The notes under the pieces were generated by a model. The model saw only the letters and a list, made by a program, of their open reading frames with translations, ran no database searches and had not been told where the DNA came from. Positions 25,803-33,871 of a stretch of DNA of 64,000 bases are shown in pieces. The translations under genes and the position numbers were made by a program. How positions within the stretch are numbered: position 1 is the first letter of the stretch; every line of letters begins with the position of its first letter. Where the stretch lies: the NCBI GenBank assembly GCA_023404095.1, contig JAEYDD010000074.1, positions 62,001 to 126,000 on the forward strand. Direction: 5' to 3'. The DNA comes from Pseudomonadota bacterium. Its GTDB lineage: Bacteria; Pseudomonadota; Alphaproteobacteria; Rhizobiales; Rhizobiaceae.

Positions 25803-27219
25803 ACGACGTTCCCTCGTTGAATGCCTTGGTATCCGTCTGACGGGCATGGCCGCCCTGTTGCTGCCCGCCACCCTCGCGCGCCTGCTGCTGGCCGGTGAAC
25901 TGCGCCTGGGGATCGCCCTGCCCCGTGCTGCCGCTGCGATCGGAAGAAAAGGTGAGCTGGACGCTGACCTGGTCCACCGCAAAGCCATGGCCGCGCAGCG
26001 CCTTGACAATGGCATCCTGATCGTCGCTCAGATTGCGGTAGGCCTTTCCGGTTTCGACCTTAAGGTCGACCGTCAGCGCCTCGCCCTGCAGTCGCAGCGT
26101 CGCGGTTACCGTACCGAGATCGATCGGGTTCAACTGGATCTTGAGCGTATTGACGACCTTGCCGGTGGTCTTGTCGTCCTGAACCGCCGTCAAAGCGGAC
26201 GCCAGCGCCGGATCGTGTGCTATGGCCGACGTGACCGCAGCCCCATTGCTGCTTGGCGCGAGACCGAGATAGCGGCGCGAGTCGAGGACCGTGACGGCCT
26301 CGATCTTGGCAGCCGGCGTCCCCTGCTCCTTCACCGCCACGTCCCCGTTTCCGCCGATGGCGATCTCGACCGGTCGTGCCCTTCCGTCGGAACGAACCAG
26401 CCGAAAGACCTGATCTGCATCGGAGCTTGCAACATCGTCGGCCGCCACGGACGCATCCGCGCTTGCATCGGGCGCCATGGCGCTGGCGGTCGCACCACGC
26501 GCCGCGTCGCCGAGATGGGTCGATTGTGCGCGAGCGCGGCCTGAAGCTGTGTCGCCCGTTTCGCCACCCTTTACCGCTCTGGCCGGCACATTGGCAAGCA
26601 TCAGCTCGGTGACGCCGGTGGTAACGGACCTGGCCGAATCTGCTCCGGTTTCGCCAGCCTGCTGCTGCGCGCCCTGGACAGCAACTGAAGCGGCAGCCGT
26701 GATCTGCGCCTGTTCGGCATTCGCCGGGGTGCCGGCCAGAATATCCAGGAGACCATCATAGCTGCCATCGGCATCGGGTCGGGCGGGCCCGTCCGATGGC
26801 GTCTTGCCATCATCCGCGTGACGGGGGGGCGTTGCTTTCGCTTCAGCCACCAATGCAGGGATATCGGTGCCAGAGAGACTATTTTCCGCCGCCTGGGCCG
26901 GAGCCGTAACGTCGGTGTCGGAGGCTTCAGCCACCGTGCCTGGCAATGGCGCCTGCACATCCTGCTTGCCGGCATCCGCCGCAAAGCGGTCCTGGATCGC
27001 AGCGGCGGACTGGAGCGAAGGCAGCGCGTCCGTGCCTGCCTTTATGACGCCGTCTGCCATCGCCTCGCGCGTGATGGAATTCCTGGCCCCGCCTTTGCCG
27101 GCAAGATTGTAGAAGGTTTCGGAAAATTTTTCGCCTCCGCCCTCCACCATGGATTTGGCGGCGCCAAAGGGGCGCTTGCTATCGAGCTGGCTCACTATAT
27201 TGGTGTCGATGCTGCTCAA
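25732..27219 (-). CDS. fliK: Flagellar hook-length control protein FliK
   Basis: A 495-residue molecular ruler that stops hook growth and switches export specificity through FlhB. Residues 1-310 are low-complexity, Ala/Asp/Thr-rich and presumably extended. The C-terminal Flg_hook domain (about residues 350-430) contains TLKIQLNPIDLGTVTATLRLQGEALTVDLKVETG, the conserved FliK core. A Gln/Gly-rich tail follows. The start is TTG 27219, overlapping the motC stop; I see no better start nearby. In older Sinorhizobium literature this gene was called motD. Confidence 0.9.
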   Translation of the reverse strand: MSSIDTNIVSQLDSKRPFGAAKSMVEGGGEKFSETFYNLAGKGGARNSITREAMADGVIKAGTDALPSLQSAAAIQDRFAADAGKQDVQAPLPGTVAEASDTDVTAPAQAAENSLSGTDIPALVAEAKATPPRHADDGKTPSDGPARPDADGSYDGLLDILAGTPANAEQAQITAAASVAVQGAQQQAGETGADSARSVTTGVTELMLANVPARAVKGGETGDTASGRARAQSTHLGDAARGATASAMAPDASADASVAADDVASSDADQVFRLVRSDGRARPVEIAIGGNGDVAVKEQGTPAAKIEAVTVLDSRRYLGLAPSSNGAAVTSAIAHDPALASALTAVQDDKTTGKVVNTLKIQLNPIDLGTVTATLRLQGEALTVDLKVETGKAYRNLSDDQDAIVKALRGHGFAVDQVSVQLTFSSDRSGSTGQGDPQAQFTGQQQAREGGGQQQGGHARQTDTKAFNEGTSYDYGQADGSSGANQSRGSGGVYL

Positions 27220-28535
27220 CTGCCCTCTCCCTCCAGGAGTTTGTCGATCTCGTCCAGTTTCGACCGGCCCGTCGAGACGAAGCTGTCGATCGCGGGATCG
27301 CCGTTCTGATCCTCACCTTGTATCTCGCCGCCGGCCGCAGCCGGCCGCGCCCCTTCCGCAGGCGGCGCGGGATCTGCCACGACCGCCGTCGGGCTCATTC
27401 GTTCGTCTTCGCTTACGCTTTCCACGCCGACGTTCGCCACACCGGCTTCGGTAGATGCCTGATCGATCAGCACGGGCGGGCGCAAGACTTCCTCGGCCAC
27501 CCTGCGGGCGGCTTCCTTCAGGGCACGGTCCTTGGCTGATAGATCCTCGTCAGGGATGGCGACGAGCTTCTCCATAACCGCGCTGACGTCGGAGGACGAG
27601 ACGGAAACGAGACCGGAATAGAGACCCGCCAGCGTTCGCGGCATCTCTTCGCCTTCGGCGGTCAATGCCTGCGCGCGCTCCGAAGCCATGGCGGCGAGCC
27701 GCTCCTTGCCGGAGATGGCCGACAGTCGCGCCATGCGCAGGTAGACCTCGCGCTGCCGCGGCGTGTCCATGAAGGAGAGGATTTCCTGGATGCTGTCCTC
27801 GCCGATCTCTTCGAAGTGCTCGGTGGCGAGTTTCACGAACAGGTCCGCAAACTGGCTCGCATAGGGCGAGCGCAGGAAGCGCCGCGCATAGCGGCTGGAA
27901 TAGAGAACGCCTTTCTCCACCATGCCATTCTGCTCGGCGACATAGATCGAACGGCGCAGAGCGGCCTCTTCGACGAGCGTGCCAGGTGCGATCAGGCGCG
28001 CCCAGTCGAAATAGCTGAGCGCCAGCGTCGGGTCCTTGCGCAACACGGAGTTGGCCGACACCAGCGCCAGATAGGGGGCGATCTCGAGGTTCTTGTACTC
28101 GGGAAAGATCTCCGCCACCGACTTCGAGTTGACGGCGCCGCGCCCGGTCACGTAGTTGCGCACTGCGTCTGTGATGCGCGCGTCGAAGTGGCCGGAAACG
28201 TCGTTCTTCACGAGAAGCTCAAGCGTCTGCGGATTGCCTCCGCTCATTGCGTAGACAAGTGCGGCATCGACATTGCGCGGGTCGGCAAAGATCTTCGTGT
28301 CTGCGGTGCGCAGCCGCTCGTCGATCGTCGACAGCAGGAAGCGCTGCATTTCCATCGCCGAGTGATCGCCGAGCACGACGGTGTCCTGCACATATTGCAG
28401 CGAGCGGATCATCTTGTACGGGGCAAGGTCATCCGGGGCCTGTGCATGCGCCGAAGCTGCGAGACCGAGCCCCGCAGCGACTGTCATTCCGTAGATCTGG
28501 AGCGTTCGCCTCCACCGCATCGCCCTAACCCTCAT
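27216..28535 (-). CDS. motC: Periplasmic motor protein MotC
   Basis: A 439-residue protein found in rhizobia and needed for motor rotation; it binds the periplasmic part of MotB. A signal peptide covers residues 1-31 (TVAAGLGLAASAHAQA cleavage region). The mature part is helical and conserved (PYKMIRSLQYVQDTVVLGDHSAMEMQRF near residue 38). The C-terminal 100 residues are acidic, Pro/Ala-rich and probably flexible. It overlaps motB by 11 bases. Its chaperone MotE is at 44903-45445. Confidence 0.95.
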   Translation of the reverse strand: MRVRAMRWRRTLQIYGMTVAAGLGLAASAHAQAPDDLAPYKMIRSLQYVQDTVVLGDHSAMEMQRFLLSTIDERLRTADTKIFADPRNVDAALVYAMSGGNPQTLELLVKNDVSGHFDARITDAVRNYVTGRGAVNSKSVAEIFPEYKNLEIAPYLALVSANSVLRKDPTLALSYFDWARLIAPGTLVEEAALRRSIYVAEQNGMVEKGVLYSSRYARRFLRSPYASQFADLFVKLATEHFEEIGEDSIQEILSFMDTPRQREVYLRMARLSAISGKERLAAMASERAQALTAEGEEMPRTLAGLYSGLVSVSSSDVSAVMEKLVAIPDEDLSAKDRALKEAARRVAEEVLRPPVLIDQASTEAGVANVGVESVSEDERMSPTAVVADPAPPAEGARPAAAGGEIQGEDQNGDPAIDSFVSTGRSKLDEIDKLLEGEGS

Positions 28536-29679
28536 TCGCCTGGATGAGGATTTCGATGCGGCGATTGGCGTCGGCCATCGGATCTTCGGGAACCTTCAAC
28601 CGGCGATCGGCAAAACCGCTGACCTGGCTGACCCGCTTCTCGTCAAGACCGCCACGCACCAGCATGTAGTAGGCGCTCTGCGCGCGCGCAGCGGACAGCT
28701 GCCAGTTGTCGCCGTTGCCACGGAAGGGCCGCGCGTCGGTATGGCCGCGAATGGCAATCGCGCCGCCGCGTTCGGCAAGGATCTTGCCGATCTTCTCCAT
28801 TGCGATGACCATGTCCTTCTTCGGCAATGCAGAGCCGACGTTGAACATGGCCGAGTTCATCTGGTCGGTCAGGCTGACCAGCAGGCCACCTTCGGCCGGC
28901 GTCACTGTCAGGCCCTCGGCGAGCTTGCCGAGCGTACCGATGTTCTGGGCGATTTCCTGCTGCAGCTTCCGGGCGTCGTCCGATGCCTTGCGTTCGGTTT
29001 CGCTCTGTTCCTTGGCGGCGTCTTCCGGTTTCGCTTCGGCAGTCTCGGTGGCCTTGTCCTCACCGGATTTGGAGACGCTTTCGCTGCCGGCGCTGGTCGC
29101 CTGGCTGATTTCCACCTGCTGGGTCCAGAAGTCCGGATCGAAGGGATCGCGATAGGCCTCGCCGCCGGCAGCACCGGTGGCCGGGCCGGAATCCGCTGCA
29201 CCGCCATCGCCCTTGGCGCTGACATTGGCCTGCTGCCCGACTTCCTGCGCGATCTCGGAAAGAACGGAATACGGGTTCTCGAAGAAGTCGGCCTGCGAAT
29301 ACTGCACTTCTTCGCCTGCGGTGGTGCTCTGGTCCTTGCCCTTCTCCGCACCCTCCGATTGCGCCTCTTTCTGGCCGTCGCTGTTGGATTTCTCCTGGGT
29401 GTCCTCGCCCTGTGCCTGCTTGCCGGGCTTTTTGAGCGACTTGTCGGCCGGCTTGTCGTCGGTGAGCTTGATGGGATTGAAGTAGGAGGCGACCGAAGCC
29501 TTCGTTTCCTCGTTCGCGGCATTGACGAGCCACATGACGAGGAAGAAGGCCATCATCGCCGTCATGAAGTCCGCATAGGCGATCTTCCAGGCGGAGGCGT
29601 GGTGTTCGCCCTCGTGGTCGCCATGGCGCTTGACGATGATGATCTCGTTCTTGCCGTTGTGGTGATTTTCTTCGCTCAT
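28525..29679 (-). CDS. motB: Flagellar motor stator protein MotB
   Basis: A 384-residue stator subunit. The single membrane helix with the proton-carrying Asp is in WKIAYADFMTAMMAFFLVMWLV (residues about 26-48). A long linker (residues about 75-240), rich in Gly, Ser, Ala and Glu, precedes the C-terminal OmpA-type peptidoglycan-binding domain with IRGHTDARPF near residue 310. The long linker is a rhizobial trait and is probably where MotC binds. motA is far away at 52886, as in Sinorhizobium. Confidence 0.96.
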   Translation of the reverse strand: MSEENHHNGKNEIIIVKRHGDHEGEHHASAWKIAYADFMTAMMAFFLVMWLVNAANEETKASVASYFNPIKLTDDKPADKSLKKPGKQAQGEDTQEKSNSDGQKEAQSEGAEKGKDQSTTAGEEVQYSQADFFENPYSVLSEIAQEVGQQANVSAKGDGGAADSGPATGAAGGEAYRDPFDPDFWTQQVEISQATSAGSESVSKSGEDKATETAEAKPEDAAKEQSETERKASDDARKLQQEIAQNIGTLGKLAEGLTVTPAEGGLLVSLTDQMNSAMFNVGSALPKKDMVIAMEKIGKILAERGGAIAIRGHTDARPFRGNGDNWQLSAARAQSAYYMLVRGGLDEKRVSQVSGFADRRLKVPEDPMADANRRIEILIQANEG

Positions 29680-30329
29680 GCCAGTACCCTGCGGACCGTG
29701 TCAGCCCAGGCCGCCATGCGCGTGACCAGGACCGTATCCCCGAATTCTGCCGAAAGATCGAGATCTGCCGCTTCCAGGTGACGAAACAGCGGGGCATGCC
29801 CCTCGAAGTGCGACAGCAACATTTCATAAAGGTGCGACGGTCCCTTTACCGTCACCACCAGGCCTTCGCCCTCTTGGCATCCGCTGCGGATCATCGTGGC
29901 GAGATCGGCAACCGCCTTGCGCGTCAGGACTTCGTCCAGGACCGGCGCCAGCACATTGGCCGCCTGGCTTGCCACGAGGTCTGCCACTGTGTCCGACATC
30001 GCCGAAATTCGCTCCGCGATCATCGCTGCAGCCTGCTTTTCATAGCTGTCGCGCAGTTGGGCGAGGCTCGCCGCGTGGTCGGCCCGCATCGCCTCCATCT
30101 GCTCCCGGTGCGCGTGCAAAAGTTCCGCCTCCGCCTCGGCCCTGCCGTCGGCGAATGCCTTGGCGCGCTCGGCTTCGACATCCACCGGCGGCTCCGGTTC
30201 GGACAGGTCGAACCGGCTCTCTCCGGCGGCACCTTCCGCCGCGGCAAACGGGCTCTCGCTCCGCATATTCGAGGGCGGCTGCCGCGGCGCGCTGAAGTCC
30301 TTCAGGTATCTCGCAAGCTGCAGGCTCAT
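29676..30329 (-). CDS. FliH-like regulator of the export ATPase
   Basis: A 217-residue protein. The ATG at 30329 has a GGAG ribosome site and starts the conserved sequence SLQLARYLKDFSAP; an upstream in-frame GTG/ATG region looks non-conserved. The middle (residues 55-110) is a charged helix with AERAKAFADGRAEAEAELLHAHREQMEAM, typical of FliH and V-type E-subunit stalks. The C-terminal domain contains KAVADLATMIRSGCQEGEGLVVTVKGP, similar to the FliH C-terminus that binds FliI. It lies upstream of motB with a four-base overlap. FliH proteins diverge, so the call is tentative. Confidence 0.68.
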   Translation of the reverse strand: MSLQLARYLKDFSAPRQPPSNMRSESPFAAAEGAAGESRFDLSEPEPPVDVEAERAKAFADGRAEAEAELLHAHREQMEAMRADHAASLAQLRDSYEKQAAAMIAERISAMSDTVADLVASQAANVLAPVLDEVLTRKAVADLATMIRSGCQEGEGLVVTVKGPSHLYEMLLSHFEGHAPLFRHLEAADLDLSAEFGDTVLVTRMAAWADTVRRVLA

Positions 30330-30610
30330 GACGCAGCTCCGCTCTGAGACACTGTCGCGCGAACGCACATGGATCCGTTTCGCCTCTGCCCCGCTACTTC
30401 AATACGCTTCAACACTGCTGCCCTGTCTCCCCGCACCTTCGTCGCCGATCGGCGCGCAAATCTTCCGACTCTGGTTGTCGAAATTAGACGGTCAAACTTG
30501 TGCGAGGATGAAGGTCTTGGGCCGCGCCAGGGCAAGTCGCGCGGCCCAAGCGTGCCGATGCGCCGATGGCCACGGCGCAACCGGTATGCTGAGCATGGCC
30601 CTACGCCAGA

Positions 30611-31588
30611 TCACTGCCGGAAGAGCTGCAGGATGTTTTCCGAGTTGGTGTTGGCGATCGACAGGGCCTGGATGCCGAGCTGCTGCTGGGTCTGCAGCGC
30701 CTTGAGCCTGGTTGATTCCTCATTCATGTCGGCATCAACGAGACGCCCAACGCCCTTGTCGATCGTGTCGATCAGTGTTGCGACGAAGCTCTCCTGCATC
30801 TCAATGCGGCTCTGGATCGAACCGAGGCTCGCGGCGGCGCTGGTCATCGCCTCGAGCTGCTCGTCAACAAACTGCGTCATCGCGTCCAGCGCGTCCTCTT
30901 CGGTTGCTCCGGCACCAAGCGCAGTCAAGGTGGTCGCAAGGTCCGTGATATCCAGCGTCGAAACCGAGAAGCCGAGCGAAACCGCCGGTGCACCCGTTGT
31001 CGCTTCCTTGTCGAGGATACCCAGCTTGGCACCACTGTCATCGAACAGCACGGTGGTCGAATTCAGCGGATAATCCACGGTCGTCACCGCCACCGTCCCG
31101 GAGGAGTTGCGCACGAAGGAGGCCACCACCTGCTTTGTGATCGTCGTTGCACCCGCGGCCGTCCCGTCAGTGCTGATCTCCGCCTGCAACCAGTTCTCGC
31201 CGGAAAAGGAGGCGGATTCGGCGATGCTCTTGAGCTGCTGCTGCAACTGGCCAATTTCTTCCTGGATCTTGGTCCGGTCGGAGGTGACGCCATAGGCGGC
31301 GACCAGCTTGGCCTTGATCTCCTGCACGGTCTCGATTGCGCTTTCCAGCGCAGCATAAGCGGTATCGACCTTGGCGGCGCCGAGACCGAGTGCATCCTGG
31401 ACCGTGGAGAGGGCGCGGTTGTCCGAGCGCATCGTTGTGGCGATCGACCAGTACGCGGCGTTGTCCGCGGCCGTTTCGACCCGAAGGCCAGAGGAGACAC
31501 GCGCCTGCGCGGTTTCGAGGTCCCTGTCGATCGAACGAAGGGTCTGGAGAGCCGCCATAGCGGCCGCGTTTGTCAAGATGCTGGCCAT
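30611..31588 (-). CDS. flaC: Flagellin (flaC position)
   Basis: A 325-residue flagellin. The conserved D0/D1 N-terminus is ASILTNAAAMAALQTLRSIDRDLETAQARVSSGLRV and the C-terminus ends in LQTQQQLGIQALSIANTNSENILQLFRQ. The central variable region is short, as in complex rhizobial filaments. The ATG at 31588 follows a weak AAGG site; the longer frame to 31672 is leader sequence. Compared with the other three flagellins it is more divergent and its leader lacks the shared CCGG/ATGTCCC element. In S. meliloti flaC adjoins flaD; here the two are separated by about 7.5 kb containing the 32293-38786 island. Confidence 0.94.
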   Translation of the reverse strand: MASILTNAAAMAALQTLRSIDRDLETAQARVSSGLRVETAADNAAYWSIATTMRSDNRALSTVQDALGLGAAKVDTAYAALESAIETVQEIKAKLVAAYGVTSDRTKIQEEIGQLQQQLKSIAESASFSGENWLQAEISTDGTAAGATTITKQVVASFVRNSSGTVAVTTVDYPLNSTTVLFDDSGAKLGILDKEATTGAPAVSLGFSVSTLDITDLATTLTALGAGATEEDALDAMTQFVDEQLEAMTSAAASLGSIQSRIEMQESFVATLIDTIDKGVGRLVDADMNEESTRLKALQTQQQLGIQALSIANTNSENILQLFRQ

Positions 31589-31703
31589 CGGAAATGCCTT
31601 GTCTGGGAGTGCATTGCAGGCCGGAGTGCAACACCGGCAACGGAGGAACCGCGTCATGCGCGCCGTCGCCAACCGTTTGCCCTGGGCGACAGTCCATCAT
31701 TCT

Positions 31704-31754
31704 TAACAAATGCTTAACGAGCAAATGGTTAACAAAAGGTTAACGCCGTTAACG
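31704..31754 (-). promoter_or_regulatory. Array of five TTAAC motifs upstream of flaC
   Basis: TTAAC occurs in the same orientation at 31704, 31715, 31730, 31741 and 31750. Most spacings are 9-11 bases, about one helical turn, which suits an OmpR-type dimer binding direct repeats. The array ends 116 bases upstream of the flaC start codon. Similar GTTAAC sequences precede the flagellins at 40061 and 41304. Rem, encoded at 24288, is the obvious candidate binder; that is inference. Confidence 0.55.
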
Positions 31755-32048
31755 CTTTCGCAAGAAACATGAAAAAAGAGTTACCGTGCCGGCCGATTCT
31801 TTGCTGCTGAAGCCTCAACTTCAACCATTAGGAGCAAACTCTTCTATTTTCGCCACCCACGGCTTCACCAAAGGCCCTGCTAAGCTGGCAACCTGCCTGT
31901 TATCGCGGGCCAGGATCCGAACTGGATTCCAAGGATGGGTTGCATCCCATTAACGCATTTTTAGAACTTGCTACTTAGAACTTTCATTCGTTACAAGAGT
32001 AATACCCTTGCGGGTTTTACGACCACTGGCGTAGGGATCGGAGCTAAA

Positions 32049-32108
32049 ATGCAGCTCCGGAAGCATGATGCCCTTCCGATGCGCTGGCTCGTTCGAGTCA
32101 TGTTCTAA
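32049..32108 (+). CDS. Possible 19-residue leader ORF
   Basis: An ATG at 32049, a stop TAA at 32106 and a GGAG sequence six bases upstream of the start make a translatable short frame. Its product would be basic (MQLRKHDALP at the start). The ribosome site and start codon lie inside a 7-bp hairpin (CGGAGCT/AGCTCCG), which could regulate it. It lies 185 bases before the octad-repeat gene. Chance occurrence is quite possible. Confidence 0.25.
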   Translation: MQLRKHDALPMRWLVRVMF

Positions 32109-32292
32109 GTAAACATCAATTGTCCGTCAGGCCTCCCCAATTGCGACGCCAATAGCGGGGTCCCCGGACGTCCACGCTGCTGCAAGCGCAGGACATGCCG
32201 AGTCGTCCTTGAAAGGTTCCGTGCCGGGCCTTTTCCTGAGTGGCTCGCAGAGGTTCGCCGTTTGTGCCTAGCAAACCATCAAGGGCGCGTTC

Positions 32293-33684
32293 ATGACTTC
32301 AATCGTCTCCAACCTTACCGTCACCCAGATTCGAAACCTTTCCGTCGCTGCCGTACAACTTCTAAACACTGCCGACATCAATGCGCTGAACAGCGCACAG
32401 ATTGCGGCGTTCAGCTCCACGCAGCTTAACGCATTTTCCTCCGACAATCTGCTGGCGTTCCGATCAGACCAGGTTGCCGCAATCTCGGTATCGGCCGTCT
32501 CGGGCCTCAGCGCCGCGCAGTTGGCCGCACTGGAATCCGGCCACATCGCTGGCCTCGGCTCCAAGCAGGTCGGCGCGCTCACCAGCGCGCAAGTTAGCAG
32601 CTTAACCTCGAACCAGATCGAGGCGCTCACCAGCGCACAGATTGCAGCCCTCGGCTTTGACGCCTTCACGACCATCGACGCCGACGACATCGCAACGTTC
32701 ACCACGGACGAGCTTGCCGCCATCAGCGTCAAGGCTCTCAGCGGTCTGTCCGCTGCCGCCCTCGCAGGCATCTCCACCGACGACATCACCGCGCTGAACA
32801 GCAAGCAGATCGCAGCCCTCAGCAGCACCCAGCTCGCTGGCCTCTCGACCGATCAGGTCGCAGCCCTCAGCACCAGCCAGATCTCGGCCCTGACGGCAAA
32901 GCAGCTCTCCAGCCTCGGAACTGACGCGGTGGCAGCGCTTACCACGGAGCAGGTTGCGACGCTCAGCAGCAAGCAGATCATCGCCTTCGACAGTGCCCAG
33001 GTCGAAGCCCTCACCTCCGGCCAGGTCCAGGCACTGACGAGCGCGCAGATCGGGGCTCTCAGCTCGGCGGCTCTGTCAACCATCAGCTCGGATGAGCTGG
33101 CAAGCTTCACCACGGACGAGCTTGCCGCCATCAGCGTCAAGGCTCTCAGCGGCCTGTCCGCTGCCGCCCTCGCCGGTATCTCCACCGACGATATCGCCGC
33201 GCTGAACAGCAAGCAGATCGCAGCCCTCAGCAGCACCCAGCTCGCTGGCCTCTCGACCGATCAGGTCGCAGCCCTCAGCACCAGCCAGATCTCGGCCCTG
33301 ACGGCAAAGCAGCTCTCCGGCCTCGGAACTGACGCGGTGGCAGCGCTTACCACGGAGCAGGTTTCTTCTCTCGGGAGCAAGCAGATCGCAGCTTTGACCA
33401 CCAGCCAGATCGAAGCGCTCGACAGCGACCAGGTCCAGGCACTGACGAGCGGGCAGATCGCTGCACTTTCCGCATCGGCTATCGACGCTATGAGCTCCGA
33501 CGAGATCGCGACCTTCTCGACAGACGAGATTGCCGCAATCAGCGTCAAGGCCCTCTCCGGTCTGTCGACCGACGATATTGCCGGTCTGACCTCGGAGCAG
33601 GCACAGGCTTTCACCAGCAAGCAGATCGGCGCACTGAACAGTGCACAGGTCGAGGCTGTGATCGCAGCCTACAACGACGTCTAA
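32293..33684 (+). CDS. Octapeptide-repeat protein, 57 perfect octads
   Basis: A 463-residue protein of unknown function. After seven residues the whole chain divides into exactly 57 octads with no insertion or deletion. Their consensus is [LFI]-[STN]-[ST]-x-[QDA]-[IVL]-x-[AG], for example LSSTQLAG, LTTEQVAA and FTTDELAA. There is no Cys or Trp, no signal peptide and no membrane helix. Ser/Thr at positions 2-3 followed by Gln/Asp/Glu at position 5 looks like a helix-capping pattern, so a solenoid fold is likely, but which kind I cannot say. A 256-bp segment is duplicated 408 bp (17 octads) apart. An AAGGGCG ribosome site precedes the ATG and a strong terminator follows. Downstream lies an OGT-type glycosyltransferase; on the other side is flaC. 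Secretion through the flagellum and O-glycosylation are plausible, unproven ideas. Confidence 0.88.
   Translation: MTSIVSNLTVTQIRNLSVAAVQLLNTADINALNSAQIAAFSSTQLNAFSSDNLLAFRSDQVAAISVSAVSGLSAAQLAALESGHIAGLGSKQVGALTSAQVSSLTSNQIEALTSAQIAALGFDAFTTIDADDIATFTTDELAAISVKALSGLSAAALAGISTDDITALNSKQIAALSSTQLAGLSTDQVAALSTSQISALTAKQLSSLGTDAVAALTTEQVATLSSKQIIAFDSAQVEALTSGQVQALTSAQIGALSSAALSTISSDELASFTTDELAAISVKALSGLSAAALAGISTDDIAALNSKQIAALSSTQLAGLSTDQVAALSTSQISALTAKQLSGLGTDAVAALTTEQVSSLGSKQIAALTTSQIEALDSDQVQALTSGQIAALSASAIDAMSSDEIATFSTDEIAAISVKALSGLSTDDIAGLTSEQAQAFTSKQIGALNSAQVEAVIAAYNDV
32701..32956 (+). repeat. Internal direct repeat, copy 1
   Basis: This 256-bp segment recurs at 33109-33364 with only about six differences by eye. 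The period is 408 bp, or 17 octads, so the duplication kept both reading frame and octad register. Confidence 0.9.
33109..33364 (+). repeat. Internal direct repeat, copy 2
   Basis: Second copy of 32701-32956, nearly identical in DNA as well as protein. Because synonymous sites also match, the duplication (or gene conversion between copies) is recent. Confidence 0.9.
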
Positions 33685-33708
33685 ATCTCGCACCCTCGCA
33701 CGATATCC

Positions 33709-33742
33709 GGCGGCGCGGTCCATACCGCGCCGCCTTTCTTTT
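33709..33742 (+). terminator. Rho-independent terminator after the octad-repeat gene
   Basis: GGCGGCGCGGT (33709-33719) and ACCGCGCCGCC (33724-33734) form an 11-bp stem with a CCAT loop, followed by TTTCTTTT. It begins 25 bases after the stop codon, so the octad gene is transcribed separately from the glycosyltransferase gene that follows. Confidence 0.93.
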
Positions 33743-33871
33743 CGAGGCAGGACTGATTGCCCTCCCCGCGAAGACAAGCCCGACGCAAGTCAACTCCTCT
33801 AGCAAGGCAAACGAGCTCTATCCGGCTCGTACACCAGTCCGGCCGGCCGGCCCCCTTGTTGCAGGATGTCC

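Larger units (their letters stand above)
31589..32292. other. 704-bp divergent region between flaC and the octad-repeat gene
   Basis: No protein gene longer than 20 codons is supported here. The flaC side has five TTAAC motifs (31704-31754). The octad-gene side is a leader of up to 500 bases with a hairpin CGGAGCT (32039-32045) / AGCTCCG (32053-32059) and a possible 19-codon open frame at 32049-32108. The region 31750-32110 is AT-richer than the flanking genes. Confidence 0.6.

Noticed and set aside
32293..33684. Octad protein as an ice-nucleation protein or RTX toxin
   Set aside because: Ice-nucleation octads are AGYGSTLT-like and RTX nonads are GGxGxD-like; neither pattern is present.
32853..33777. 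Repetitive minus-strand frames opposite the octad gene
   Set aside because: The periodic sequence makes every frame look periodic. Codon use, ribosome site and terminator position all favour the plus-strand gene.
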